Positions 7,246 through 15,596 of a stretch of DNA of 64,000 bases are shown one piece after another (position 1 is the stretch's first letter; each line of letters opens with the position of its first letter). Source of the stretch: Burkholderia sp. Ax-1724 (lineage in GTDB: Bacteria > Pseudomonadota > Gammaproteobacteria > Burkholderiales > Burkholderiaceae); the NCBI RefSeq assembly GCF_011752995.1, contig NZ_VWWL01000022.1:62001-126000 (forward strand). The letters are read 5' to 3'. Position numbers and translations under genes: made by a program. A model generated the notes under the pieces. It ran no database searches. It had not been told where the DNA came from and saw nothing but the letters and a program-made list of their open reading frames with translations.

Positions 7246-8924
7246 AGCCGACACTCGATGAAATCCGCGCCAGCGATCTGACGCCGCTCGAACGCGAGCT
7301 TGCGCTTGCCTCCTTCGGCGCCGAGGCGCTCGCGGATGCCGAGTCCGTCGGCGCGGATCAGGCCGCGACGTCCACGCATCCGGCGGATGGCGCGGCGGAG
7401 CGCGCCGGGGCGGACGCTTATCCGCTGACAGGCACGCCAGGCGTGGCAGTGGGTACGGCGGTGAGCCGCGAGCCGGCCGCGAGCGAGTCCGCCGCGCGCA
7501 CCGCTGGCGCCGCTCACGCGTCGCGCCACCCGGCCTACGATCCCGCGCTCGACGCCAATCCGCACATGCAGGCCTGGCGCGGCCAGCTCGACGCGCTGCG
7601 CGCGCGCAATGCGATCGCGCGGCCGCTGCGCGCGTGCGGACGGCTGACGCGCGCGGCCGGTCTCGTGCTCGAAGCCGTGGGCCTGCGCCTGTCGGTCGGC
7701 GCCGAGGTAATGATCGAACTGCCGCCCGGCAGTTCGCTGCCGATGGCCGAAGCCGAAGTGGTCGGCTTCTCCGGCGACAAGCTGTTTCTGATGCCGACCA
7801 CCGAAGTGATCGGCCTGTTGCCCGGCGCGCGCGTCTTTCCGCTCGAAAGCGCGCCGATCGCCGATCCGATGGCGGGCGCCAAGCGTCTGCCGGTCGGCTG
7901 GGAACTGCTCGGCCGCGTGCTCGACGCGTCGGGCCGGCCGCTCGACGGGCTCGGCCCGCTCGGCACGCAAAGCGATGCGCCGCTGTCCGCGCCGGTCATC
8001 AACCCGCTCAATCGCGAGCCGATCCACCAGGTGCTCGACGTCGGCGTGCGCGCCATCAATGCGCTACTGACGGTTGGCCGCGGTCAGCGCATGGGGCTGT
8101 TCGCGGGTTCGGGTGTCGGTAAATCGGTGCTGCTCGGCACGATGGCGCGCTACACCAGCGCCGAGGTGATCGTGATCGGCCTGATCGGCGAACGCGGCCG
8201 CGAAGTGAAGGAATTCATCGAGCAGATTCTCGGCGAGGAAGGGTTGGCGCGCTCGGTCGTGATCGCCGCGCCCGCCGACGTGTCGCCGCTGTTGCGCATG
8301 CAGGCCGCTGCCTATTCGACCTCGCTCGCCGAATATTTCCGCGACCAGGGCAAGCACGTGCTGCTGCTGATGGACTCGCTGACCCGCTACGCGATGGCGC
8401 AGCGCGAGATCGCGCTGGCGGTCGGCGAGCCGCCCGCGACCAAGGGCTATCCGCCGTCGGTGTTCGCAAAGCTGCCTGCGCTCGTCGAGCGCACCGGCAA
8501 CGGTCCGGCGGGCGGCGGCTCGATCACTGCGTTCTACACGGTGCTGACCGAAGGCGATGACCAGCAGGACCCGATTGCCGACTCGGCGCGCGCGATTCTC
8601 GACGGCCATATCGTGCTGTCGCGCACGCTCGCCGAGGCGGGCCACTATCCGGCCATCGATATCGAAGCGTCGATTAGCCGGGCAATGACCGCGCTGATCG
8701 ACGAGAACCACCTGAATAAAACGCGTATGTTCAAGCAGATGCTGTCGCGCTATCAGCGCAACCGCGATCTCATCAATGTGGGCGCGTATTCGAGCGGACG
8801 CGATGCGGTGCTCGATCGCGCGATCGCGCTGTATCCGCGGATGGAACAGTTTCTGCAGCAAGGATTTCGCGAGTGTGCGAACTTCGCGCCGAGCATCGAC
8901 ATGCTGAACGCGCTGTTTGTGTAG
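7239..8924 (+). CDS. fliI: Flagellum-specific ATP synthase FliI (type III export ATPase)
   Basis: A 561-residue FliI, the F1-beta-like ATPase of the flagellar export apparatus. The Walker A motif AGSGVGKS is at residues 289-296. It is followed by VIGLIGERGREVKEFIEQ, LLLMDSLTRYAMAQREIALA (Walker B region) and TKGYPPSVFAKLPALVERTG. Typical FliI proteins are about 440-480 residues. Here roughly the first 100 residues are a poorly conserved Ala/Asp/Glu-rich extension before the beta-barrel region. The start overlaps fliH, and no nearer start with a better ribosome site was seen. The last residues (SIDMLNALFV) are a normal end. Confidence 0.96.
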   Translation: MVKPTLDEIRASDLTPLERELALASFGAEALADAESVGADQAATSTHPADGAAERAGADAYPLTGTPGVAVGTAVSREPAASESAARTAGAAHASRHPAYDPALDANPHMQAWRGQLDALRARNAIARPLRACGRLTRAAGLVLEAVGLRLSVGAEVMIELPPGSSLPMAEAEVVGFSGDKLFLMPTTEVIGLLPGARVFPLESAPIADPMAGAKRLPVGWELLGRVLDASGRPLDGLGPLGTQSDAPLSAPVINPLNREPIHQVLDVGVRAINALLTVGRGQRMGLFAGSGVGKSVLLGTMARYTSAEVIVIGLIGERGREVKEFIEQILGEEGLARSVVIAAPADVSPLLRMQAAAYSTSLAEYFRDQGKHVLLLMDSLTRYAMAQREIALAVGEPPATKGYPPSVFAKLPALVERTGNGPAGGGSITAFYTVLTEGDDQQDPIADSARAILDGHIVLSRTLAEAGHYPAIDIEASISRAMTALIDENHLNKTRMFKQMLSRYQRNRDLINVGAYSSGRDAVLDRAIALYPRMEQFLQQGFRECANFAPSIDMLNALFV

Positions 8925-9120
8925 GCACCGTTGCCGCCGGCAGCCAATGTGCCGGCGCGGGCCGCCGGAGCGGCCGGGCGCGAGGTGCGAGGTGCGAGGC
9001 TCATCGAGGTGCGTCGGGGTTCGAGGGCGCAGCGGATGGCTCGCGGTATCCGCGAGTGGCATGACGCGGGGATCGTCTTGCTGGCGGTCCGTCGCGCGAC
9101 CGATTATTTTTAAGGGAACG

Positions 9121-9154
9121 TGCTTTTGCGCCGTCCTCGCACGACGCAAAAGCA
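9121..9154. repeat. Inverted repeat between fliI and fliJ
   Basis: TGCTTTTGCGCCG, eight-base loop, CGACGCAAAAGCA: a 13-bp stem with one mismatch in the 278-bp fliI-fliJ gap. No T-run follows, so it is not a standard terminator. It may stabilise mRNA ends or lower readthrough into fliJ. Confidence 0.6.
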
Positions 9155-9202
9155 TGCTCGCAAGCCCGCCATGAGCGGGAAACAGGCCCGAGGAGGTTGA
9201 CG

Positions 9203-9652
9203 ATGGCGAAACATTTCCCGATCAAGACGCTGATCGGTCTCGCACAGGACGACGTGGACGCCGCCGCGCAACGCCTCGGCCGCGCGCAGCGCGAGCGCAA
9301 CGACGTCGAGGCGCAGCTGAACGCGCTCGTGCAGTACCGCGACGAATACCACGCGCGCTTCACGGCGACGGCCCAGAGCGGCATGCCGGCCGGCAACATG
9401 CGCAACTTCCAGGCGTTCATCGACACGCTCGACGCCGCGATCGAACAGCAGCGCAATCTGCTCGGCGCGGCGAACGCGCGCGTCGAAGCGGCGAAGCCCG
9501 AATGGCAGCGCCAGAAGCAGCGGCTCGGCTCGTACGAAGTGCTGCAGGCGCGCGGAGAGGCCGCCGAAGCGAAGACCGCCGCGCGGCGCGATCAACGCGA
9601 TTCCGACGAATATGCCGCGCGGATTCTGCGCATGCGCGCCGAGGGCGCGTGA
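9203..9652 (+). CDS. fliJ: Flagellar export protein FliJ
   Basis: A 149-residue FliJ: a two-helix coiled-coil that acts as the central stalk of the FliI ATPase and escorts chaperones. The sequence is almost entirely charged heptads (QRLGRAQRERNDVEAQLNAL, DAAIEQQRNLLGAANARVEA, AEAKTAARRDQRDSDEYAAR), which is how this weakly conserved family looks. ATG at 9203 was chosen because AGGAGG lies at 9191-9196 with six bases between; a TTG at 9197 would abut the ribosome site. It follows fliI and precedes fliK. Confidence 0.92.
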   Translation: MAKHFPIKTLIGLAQDDVDAAAQRLGRAQRERNDVEAQLNALVQYRDEYHARFTATAQSGMPAGNMRNFQAFIDTLDAAIEQQRNLLGAANARVEAAKPEWQRQKQRLGSYEVLQARGEAAEAKTAARRDQRDSDEYAARILRMRAEGA

Positions 9653-9739
9653 TGCATGTGGCGCCGAACGCTGCCGGGTTTCACGGCGTTCGCCTGACCG
9701 GACACCCCGCCCCCGTTTGACGGATTCACAGGATTTCCT

Positions 9740-11227
9740 ATGTCGCTTCTTTCAGAGATCGGCTCGCAAGTCAGTTCGCTGCTCGGTGGCAATGGCTCGA
9801 CCGGCGCGGCCGCGAGCGCCGCGGTCAACGTGATGCCGTTCGCGCAGACCTTGCAGCAGAGCATCGATCAGCAGAACAGCGCGGCTTCGCAGAGCGCGAG
9901 CCAGCAGCAGAGCAGTTCGCCGACGGCATCGCCGACCCAGACGTCGAGCGTGCATGACGCACCGCCGCCCGCGTCCACGCCGAAGAGCGCGAGCGGCAGC
10001 CAGAGCGGCACGGGCACGGCGTCCGCTGCGTCGGCGGGACATGCGCGCCAGGCGTCGAACGGCAACGCGGCGAGCACCCGGGCGAAGCAGCACGACACGA
10101 AGGCGCAGACCGACGCGGGCGCGGTCGCGGCGGCATCGGCTGCCGCCCAGGCTCAGGCGCAAGCCGCGGCCCAGGCCGCCGCGAACGACGCGACAGGCAA
10201 CGCCGACAGTTCGACCGATACCACGACGTCCGCCGCCGACGTCGTCGGCACGCTGGCCGGTACGGCCGCGAACGCGCTCGCCGGCGATGCGGCGGGCAAG
10301 AAAGGCCTGGTCGATCCGAAATCGTTGCAGACAGCGTTCCAGAGCGCGCTAGCCGCGCTGACGAGCGGTCAGGGCGCGGTGCCCGCCCAGGCGATCGCGA
10401 GCGGTGCGGCCGCGAAAGCCGCGAGCGCGGCGGGCAGCCTCACGGGCGCGACGGCCGGCTCGAACGGCGCGTCATGGGGCAAGCCGCTCGCAAACGGCCT
10501 CTTCGGCGACGGCAAGGGCTTGGGCGCGAGCCATGCCGCATCGACGGGCGCCGCCGCGACCGCGCTGAGCGATCCGGCGACAGCGAAGTCGGCCGCCGAT
10601 GCCTTGACCGCGGCTGCATCCAGCAGCGCGCAGGCTGACAATCTCGCGACGGCGCGCAACGAGGCCGATGCGTCGAGTGCCGCGCTTGCCGCGACGCAGG
10701 CGGCGGCCAATGCCGCGAGTACGACGGCCGCGGTGCAGAGCACGGGCAACGCGAGTGCTGCGGCTGCGGCTGCGAATGCGTTGGCGCCGCAGGTCGGCAC
10801 GAGCGATTGGGAGGAGGCGCTGAGTCAGAAGGTGGTGTTCTTGTCGAATGCGCATTCGCAGAGTGCCGAACTGACGTTGAATCCGAAGGATCTCGGGCCG
10901 TTGCAGGTCGTATTGCAGGTGGCCGATAACCATGCGCATGCGCTTTTTGTTTCGCAGCACCAGTCGGTGCGGGAGGCGGTCGAGGCGGCTTTGCCGAAGC
11001 TGCGGGAGGCGATGGAGTCCAATGGCATCGGGCTCGGAAGCGCGAGTGTGAGTGATGGGTTTGCCCGGCAGGGCGGCGGACAGCAGAACGCGGGGTCGAG
11101 TGGGCGTTCGGGAGGGAAGTCTTCGGGTGGCAGTGGTGGTGGTGCCATTGCCGGGGGCGGGGCGTCTGATAGTGGTGAGGTTGTTGCCGTGCGGCAGGCT
11201 GTGGGGTTGGTGGATACGTTTGTGTAG
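9740..11227 (+). CDS. fliK: Flagellar hook-length control protein FliK
   Basis: A 495-residue FliK. Around 350 residues of Ala/Ser/Gln/Thr-rich low-complexity ruler precede the conserved switch domain WEEALSQKVVFLSNAHSQSA, ELTLNPKDLGPLQVVLQVAD, HALFVSQHQSVREAVEAALP, KLREAMESNGI. A Gly/Ser-rich tail closes the protein. The domain order and position after fliJ are standard. Codon use becomes less GC-rich in the last 150 bases, close to the repeat element. This is the canonical fliK; another FliK-family protein is at 495-2036. Confidence 0.95.
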   Translation: MSLLSEIGSQVSSLLGGNGSTGAAASAAVNVMPFAQTLQQSIDQQNSAASQSASQQQSSSPTASPTQTSSVHDAPPPASTPKSASGSQSGTGTASAASAGHARQASNGNAASTRAKQHDTKAQTDAGAVAAASAAAQAQAQAAAQAAANDATGNADSSTDTTTSAADVVGTLAGTAANALAGDAAGKKGLVDPKSLQTAFQSALAALTSGQGAVPAQAIASGAAAKAASAAGSLTGATAGSNGASWGKPLANGLFGDGKGLGASHAASTGAAATALSDPATAKSAADALTAAASSSAQADNLATARNEADASSAALAATQAAANAASTTAAVQSTGNASAAAAAANALAPQVGTSDWEEALSQKVVFLSNAHSQSAELTLNPKDLGPLQVVLQVADNHAHALFVSQHQSVREAVEAALPKLREAMESNGIGLGSASVSDGFARQGGGQQNAGSSGRSGGKSSGGSGGGAIAGGGASDSGEVVAVRQAVGLVDTFV

Positions 11228-11299
11228 GTTTTTTCGTTGTTCTGGTGGTGTTGCCCCTGTGTGGGGCTGGGCTTTTTTGTCGTTGTTCCTGGGTTTGTT

Positions 11300-11411
11300 G
11301 GCCTTTCCTTGTGTTCATGTCGGTCTATTGGCGTTGCCCCTGTGCGGGGCGGCACCTACTTTCTTTGCGGCTGCAAAGAAAGTAGGCAAAGAAAGCAGCT
11401 TCACACCGCCA
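11300..11411 (+). repeat. Left arm of a 112-bp perfect inverted repeat
   Basis: This arm is identical, base for base, to the reverse complement of 11754-11865. It contains a GCCCCTGTGCGGGGC box and the 32-bp palindrome at 11355-11386 (CCTACTTTCTTTGC arms). Weaker similarity between the two sides continues inward to about 11502 and 11669. The whole 11228-11990 gap between the convergent fliK and aldehyde dehydrogenase genes is made of this element. I see no protein gene in it: the short open frames are shared by all copies and follow the repeat. Confidence 0.93.
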
Positions 11412-11753
11412 ATTCTTAAGTGGGTCCCTTGGCTTGGAGGGGGGCAGTGGTGCATCTGGAATCGGTGCCCTCGCACATTCCACCTTCGTGACAAAGCCGT
11501 CATCCGCTCCCACTTCGCACTACGTGCGTCGCGGACGGGTCTGCCAGGAGAACCAGCGGGTTCGTTCGCGCAGCGAGGGCCGTTGGCTGCGCCTCGGCGA
11601 CACGCCGAAAAAGACGGATGGTTTTTGAGCCGGGCTTCGGCGCGTGTAGCGCCGCCGGAAGAATGACGGCCTTGTCACTGACGCGGAGTGTGCGAGGAAA
11701 CGGATTCCAGATGCACCACGATCCCCTCCAGGCCAGGGGACCCGCTTAAGAGC

Positions 11754-11865
11754 TGGCGGTGTGAAGCTGCTTTCTTTGCCTACTTTCTTTGCAGCCGCAA
11801 AGAAAGTAGGTGCCGCCCCGCACAGGGGCAACGCCAATAGACCGACATGAACACAAGGAAAGGCC
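11754..11865 (-). repeat. Right arm of the 112-bp perfect inverted repeat
   Basis: Exact reverse complement of 11300-11411, with its own 32-bp palindrome at 11779-11810. Beyond it, 11866-11990 holds further degenerate copies of the GCCCCGCACAGGGC-type box separated by A-rich tracts. The window's first 131 bases are a third copy in this orientation. The 166-bp centre (about 11503-11668) is not repeated elsewhere in the window. Confidence 0.93.
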
Positions 11866-11990
11866 AACACCGCAGAGAACAAAGACAAAGAAGCCCCGCA
11901 CAGGGCCAACACCAATACCCCGACAAGAAAACAAAGAAAGGCCAACAAAACCAGAACAACGACAAAAAAGCCCAGCCCTGCACAGGGCCC

Positions 11991-13409
11991 CTACCCCTTC
12001 ATCATTAACTTCAACAAAACCTCCACCCGCCTCCCATAAGGCGGCGCAATCCACCCTCGCGCGTTGAACCGCGCCTGCGTCAACACCGGCTTCATCTTCG
12101 AGAAAGTCACAAACCCCTCATAACCGTGATACGCCCCCATGCCGCTCGCGCCCACCCCGCCGAACGGCAAACTCTCACACGCGAGATGCATCAGCGTTTC
12201 GTTCACCGCCATCCCGCCCGCGATCGTCTCATGCGTCACGCGCTCGATCGTGCCCGTATCGTCGGCATAGAGATAAAGCGCGAGCGGCCGCGGCCGCGCA
12301 TTGATCCACGCGATCGCGTCGTCGAGCGTGTCGTATGGCACCAGCGGCAGCAGCGGCCCGAAAATCTCCTCCTGCATCAGCGCGCATTCGTCCGGCGCGC
12401 CCGTCACCGCGATCAACGGAAAACGCCGGCTCCCGGCATCGGGCACCGCGTCGGTCAGCGCATGCAGTTGCGCGCCGGCAGCCTGCGCTTCGTCGGCGAG
12501 ACGTTCGAGCCGCTCGAAGTGACTCGCCGATATGATCGACGTGTAATCAGGATTCCGGATGAAGTCGGGGTACATCTTCGCCATGCGCACGCGCGCCCGC
12601 TCGATGAACGCCTGCTCCTTGCCGCGCGGCACCAGCACGTAGTCGGGCGCGATGCAGGTCTGCCCCGCGTTGAGCGTCTTGCCGGCGATGAGGTTGTCGA
12701 CCGCGTTGTCGAAGCGCGCCTGCGCGCCGATGATCGCCGGCGACTTGCCGCCGAGTTCGAGCGTGACCGGCGTCAGATGCTCGGCCGCCGCGCGCATCAC
12801 CTCGTGGCCGACCTTCGTCGAACCGGTGAAGAGCAGATGATCGAACGGCTGCGCGCTGAACGCGGCGGCAAGCGCCGCGTCGCCGTTGACGACCGCGACG
12901 TGATTGCGCGCGAAGGTCTGACCGATCAACTGCTCGAATAGCGCCGAGGTGCGCGGCGTGAGTTCGGACATCTTGATGATCGCGCGATTGCCGGCCGTCA
13001 GTGCGCTGATCAGCGGCCCGACCGCGAGCAGCACCGGATAATTCCACGGCACGATGATGCCCACCACGCCGAGCGGCTGCGGCACCACCTTCGCGCGCGC
13101 GGGCAGCAGCCACTTGTTGGTGCTGCGGCGCTGTGCTTTCATCCAGCGCTTGCCGTGGCGCAGCGCGGCATCGATCTCTTCCTTCACGAGCAGGAATTCG
13201 GCGAGCAGCACTTCCTGCTTTGAGCGATTGCCGAAGTCGGCATGCATCGCCTCGGCGAGCGCGTCGCGATGGTCGAGCATGAGCTTGCGCAGCGCACGCA
13301 GATGCGCCGCGCGCGCGTCCCACGACGGATACGGCTCGCGCAGATACGCGTGACGCTGATCGCGCAGCAGCGCTTCGAGCGCGGCGACCTCCGGCAGATC
13401 GTTTTTCAT
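11991..13409 (-). CDS. Aldehyde dehydrogenase, coniferyl-aldehyde dehydrogenase type
   Basis: A 472-residue NAD(P)-dependent aldehyde dehydrogenase of the class 3-like branch that includes coniferyl aldehyde dehydrogenases. VVGIIVPWNYPVLLAVGPLI is the substrate/cofactor region and LFTGSTKVGHEVM the Rossmann loop. The general base Glu218 is in TLELGGKSP and the catalytic Cys252 in NAGQTCIAPDYV. The C-terminus SLPFGGVGASGMGAYHGYEG is characteristic. The start MKNDLPEVAALEALL at 13409 fits family length; the open frame to 13550 adds 47 residues without homology. The divergent GMC oxidoreductase could feed it an aldehyde. The true substrate is unknown. Confidence 0.88.
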   Translation of the reverse strand: MKNDLPEVAALEALLRDQRHAYLREPYPSWDARAAHLRALRKLMLDHRDALAEAMHADFGNRSKQEVLLAEFLLVKEEIDAALRHGKRWMKAQRRSTNKWLLPARAKVVPQPLGVVGIIVPWNYPVLLAVGPLISALTAGNRAIIKMSELTPRTSALFEQLIGQTFARNHVAVVNGDAALAAAFSAQPFDHLLFTGSTKVGHEVMRAAAEHLTPVTLELGGKSPAIIGAQARFDNAVDNLIAGKTLNAGQTCIAPDYVLVPRGKEQAFIERARVRMAKMYPDFIRNPDYTSIISASHFERLERLADEAQAAGAQLHALTDAVPDAGSRRFPLIAVTGAPDECALMQEEIFGPLLPLVPYDTLDDAIAWINARPRPLALYLYADDTGTIERVTHETIAGGMAVNETLMHLACESLPFGGVGASGMGAYHGYEGFVTFSKMKPVLTQARFNARGWIAPPYGRRVEVLLKLMMKG

Positions 13410-13775
13410 CCGAGTCCACTCCCTGATCGATGACGGTGCGCGTGGGCCGCGCTGATGAGTTTGCTGGTTCGCTGGCACTGGTCGGCCATGCATCTGTTTG
13501 ATCGCTACGTGTGACGCCGCGTGCGAGGGGGATGGCGCGCACCGCGTCATGTTTGAATGCCTGGCGCGGCCGGCTTGTGACCGGTTGGCGGCCGCGTATG
13601 CATGCCGCGCGCGTCGTTCATCATAGGGGCGCGACGGTACCGGCGTTTAGAGGAATCGCTCTGTCCCGAAGCCGCCGCAGCCTCCGCAACGCTCCCTACA
13701 ATGCGCAGAAAACACACGTAGACAACTGTGCACGAGACAGGGTCCGCGCGCCACGCGGTCCATCAGGAGGAGCGC
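13410..13775. other. Divergent intergenic region, aldehyde dehydrogenase / GMC oxidoreductase
   Basis: 366 bp with no convincing gene. It must contain both divergent promoters. A -10-like TACAAT is at 13697-13702 facing the GMC gene, without a convincing -35. A good ribosome site, CAGGAGG, lies at 13764-13770 for the GMC start. Confidence 0.5.
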
Positions 13776-15440
13776 ATGCAATATGACTACATCATCGTCG
13801 GGGCGGGCTCGGGTGGTTGCTCGCTCGCGAGCCGGCTCGCGGATAGCTGCCCCGATGCGACCATCGCGCTGATCGAAGCCGGTCCGCACACCGGGCGCAA
13901 TCTGCTCGTGAACATGCCTGTGGGCGTCGCGGCCGTGGTGCCGAACCGGCTCAAGACCAACTACGGCTATCTGACCACGCCGCAGCCGGGGCTCGCCGGG
14001 CGGCGCGGTTATCAGCCGCGCGGACGCGGCTTCGGCGGATCGAGTGCGATCAACGCGATGATCTACACGCGCGGCCATCCGCTCGATTACGACGAATGGG
14101 CGCAGCTCGGCTGCGCGGGCTGGTCATGGGCCGACGTGCTGCCGTATTTTCGCCGCGCCGAAGGCAACGAGCGCGGCGCCGATGCATGGCACGGCGACAC
14201 GGGGCCGCTGAGCGTATCCGATCTGCGCTTCCAGAATCCGTTTTCGAAACGCTTCGTGCAGGCCGCGCTCGAAGCGGGCTACAAACCGAATCGCGATTTC
14301 AACGGCGCGGACCAGGAAGGTATCGGCTTCTATCAGGTGACGCAGCGCGACGGCCGTCGTTGCAGCGTGGCGCGTGCCTATATCTACGACCGGCCGCGCG
14401 CGAATCTGCACACGATCGCCGATGCGACCGTGCTGCGCGTCGTCTTCGACGGCAAGCGCGCGAGCGGCGTCGAAATCGTGCGCGGCGGCCACACCGAAAC
14501 GCTCGAAGCGCGCGCCGAGGTCGTGCTTGCCGCGGGCGCGTTCAATTCGCCGCAACTGTTGATGTGCTCGGGCATCGGGCCGGCCGCGCAATTGCGCTCG
14601 CTCGGCATCGACGTATTGCACGATGCGCCGGACGTCGGCCGCAACCTCATCGATCATGTCGATTTCACGATCAACAAGCGCACGAAGTCGATCGAGCCAA
14701 CCGGCTTCTCGGTGCGCGGCATCGCGCGGATGCTGCCGCAATTCGTCACGTTCATGCGGCATGGGCGCGGCATGCTGTCGAGCAATGTGGCCGAGGCCGG
14801 CGGCTTTCTGAAGAGCCGGCCGACGCTCGAACGGCCCGATCTGCAACTGCATTTCTGCGCCGCGCTCGTCGACGATCACAATCGCCACATGCATTGGGGC
14901 CACGGCTATTCGCTGCACGTGTGCGTGCTGCGTCCGCATAGCCGCGGCACGGTCACGCTCGCGAGCGCCGATGCGCGCGTCGCGCCGCTGATCGATCCGT
15001 GCTTCCTCGGCGATACGCGCGATCTCGATCTGCTCGTCGACGGCGTGAAGATGGCGCGGCGCATTCTCGATGCGCCATCGCTCGCGCTGTATGGCGGTCA
15101 GGAGCTGTACACGCGGCCGGGGCAATCGGATGCGGAGTTGCGTCAGACTATCGCGAGGCATGCCGACACGATCTATCACCCGGTCGCGACGTGCCGCATG
15201 GGCGGCGACGCGCGCTCGGTCGTCGATCCGCAATTGCGCGTGCGGGGCGTGAGCGGATTGCGGATCGTCGATGCATCGGTGATGCCGACGCTGATCGGCG
15301 GCAACACCAATGCGCCGACGGTGATGATCGGCGAGCGCGCGGCCGAGTTGATCGCGGCGAGCCGGCGGGAAGGGGAGGGCGCGCTGCGGGCCGTGAGCGG
15401 CGTGGGTAGCGTGAGTGGCGTGGCGGCGCGCGCGGCGTGA
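13776..15440 (+). CDS. GMC-family FAD oxidoreductase (choline/alcohol dehydrogenase-like)
   Basis: A 554-residue flavoprotein. The FAD-binding GAGSGG is at residues 9-14. GMC signature 1 (PRGRGFGGSSAINAMIYTRG) is at 81-100 and signature 2 is GAFNSPQLLMCSGIGP. The C-terminal domain carries the active-site His in YHPVATCRMGG (about 467) and Asn in GGNTNAPTVMIGE (about 511). These enzymes oxidise primary alcohols such as choline, aliphatic alcohols or polyethylene glycol to aldehydes. With the divergent aldehyde dehydrogenase it could form a two-step alcohol-to-acid route; that is inference. The start at 13776 follows CAGGAGG. It lacks betaine-locus neighbours, so I do not call it betA. Confidence 0.9.
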   Translation: MQYDYIIVGAGSGGCSLASRLADSCPDATIALIEAGPHTGRNLLVNMPVGVAAVVPNRLKTNYGYLTTPQPGLAGRRGYQPRGRGFGGSSAINAMIYTRGHPLDYDEWAQLGCAGWSWADVLPYFRRAEGNERGADAWHGDTGPLSVSDLRFQNPFSKRFVQAALEAGYKPNRDFNGADQEGIGFYQVTQRDGRRCSVARAYIYDRPRANLHTIADATVLRVVFDGKRASGVEIVRGGHTETLEARAEVVLAAGAFNSPQLLMCSGIGPAAQLRSLGIDVLHDAPDVGRNLIDHVDFTINKRTKSIEPTGFSVRGIARMLPQFVTFMRHGRGMLSSNVAEAGGFLKSRPTLERPDLQLHFCAALVDDHNRHMHWGHGYSLHVCVLRPHSRGTVTLASADARVAPLIDPCFLGDTRDLDLLVDGVKMARRILDAPSLALYGGQELYTRPGQSDAELRQTIARHADTIYHPVATCRMGGDARSVVDPQLRVRGVSGLRIVDASVMPTLIGGNTNAPTVMIGERAAELIAASRREGEGALRAVSGVGSVSGVAARAA

Positions 15441-15470
15441 GGTGATGTGAGGTGATGTGAGGTGAGGTGA
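15441..15470 (+). repeat. Short tandem repeat after the GMC gene
   Basis: GGTGATGTGA twice, then GGTGAGGTGA: three 10-base units directly after the stop codon, two identical and one with a single change. Likely slippage-prone sequence of no known function. Confidence 0.7.
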
Positions 15471-15596
15471 GGCTGACGAGGTGATGGCGAAAGGTTCGAG
15501 AGCACCACGGCAACCGATGCGCAGCGACGCAAACGCCTGGCCAAACTAAGGAGCTAACCAACTAACGCGCCACGCATCCAGGCCTTCCACCGCACG

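Noticed and set aside
11237..12067. Several small frames such as MPPRTGATPIDRHEHKE-type peptides
   Set aside because: They are translations of the intergenic repeat and recur in every copy; coding is unsupported.
13647..14078. Minus-strand frame across the GMC gene start
   Set aside because: Overlaps the conserved FAD-binding start of the GMC protein; no domain.
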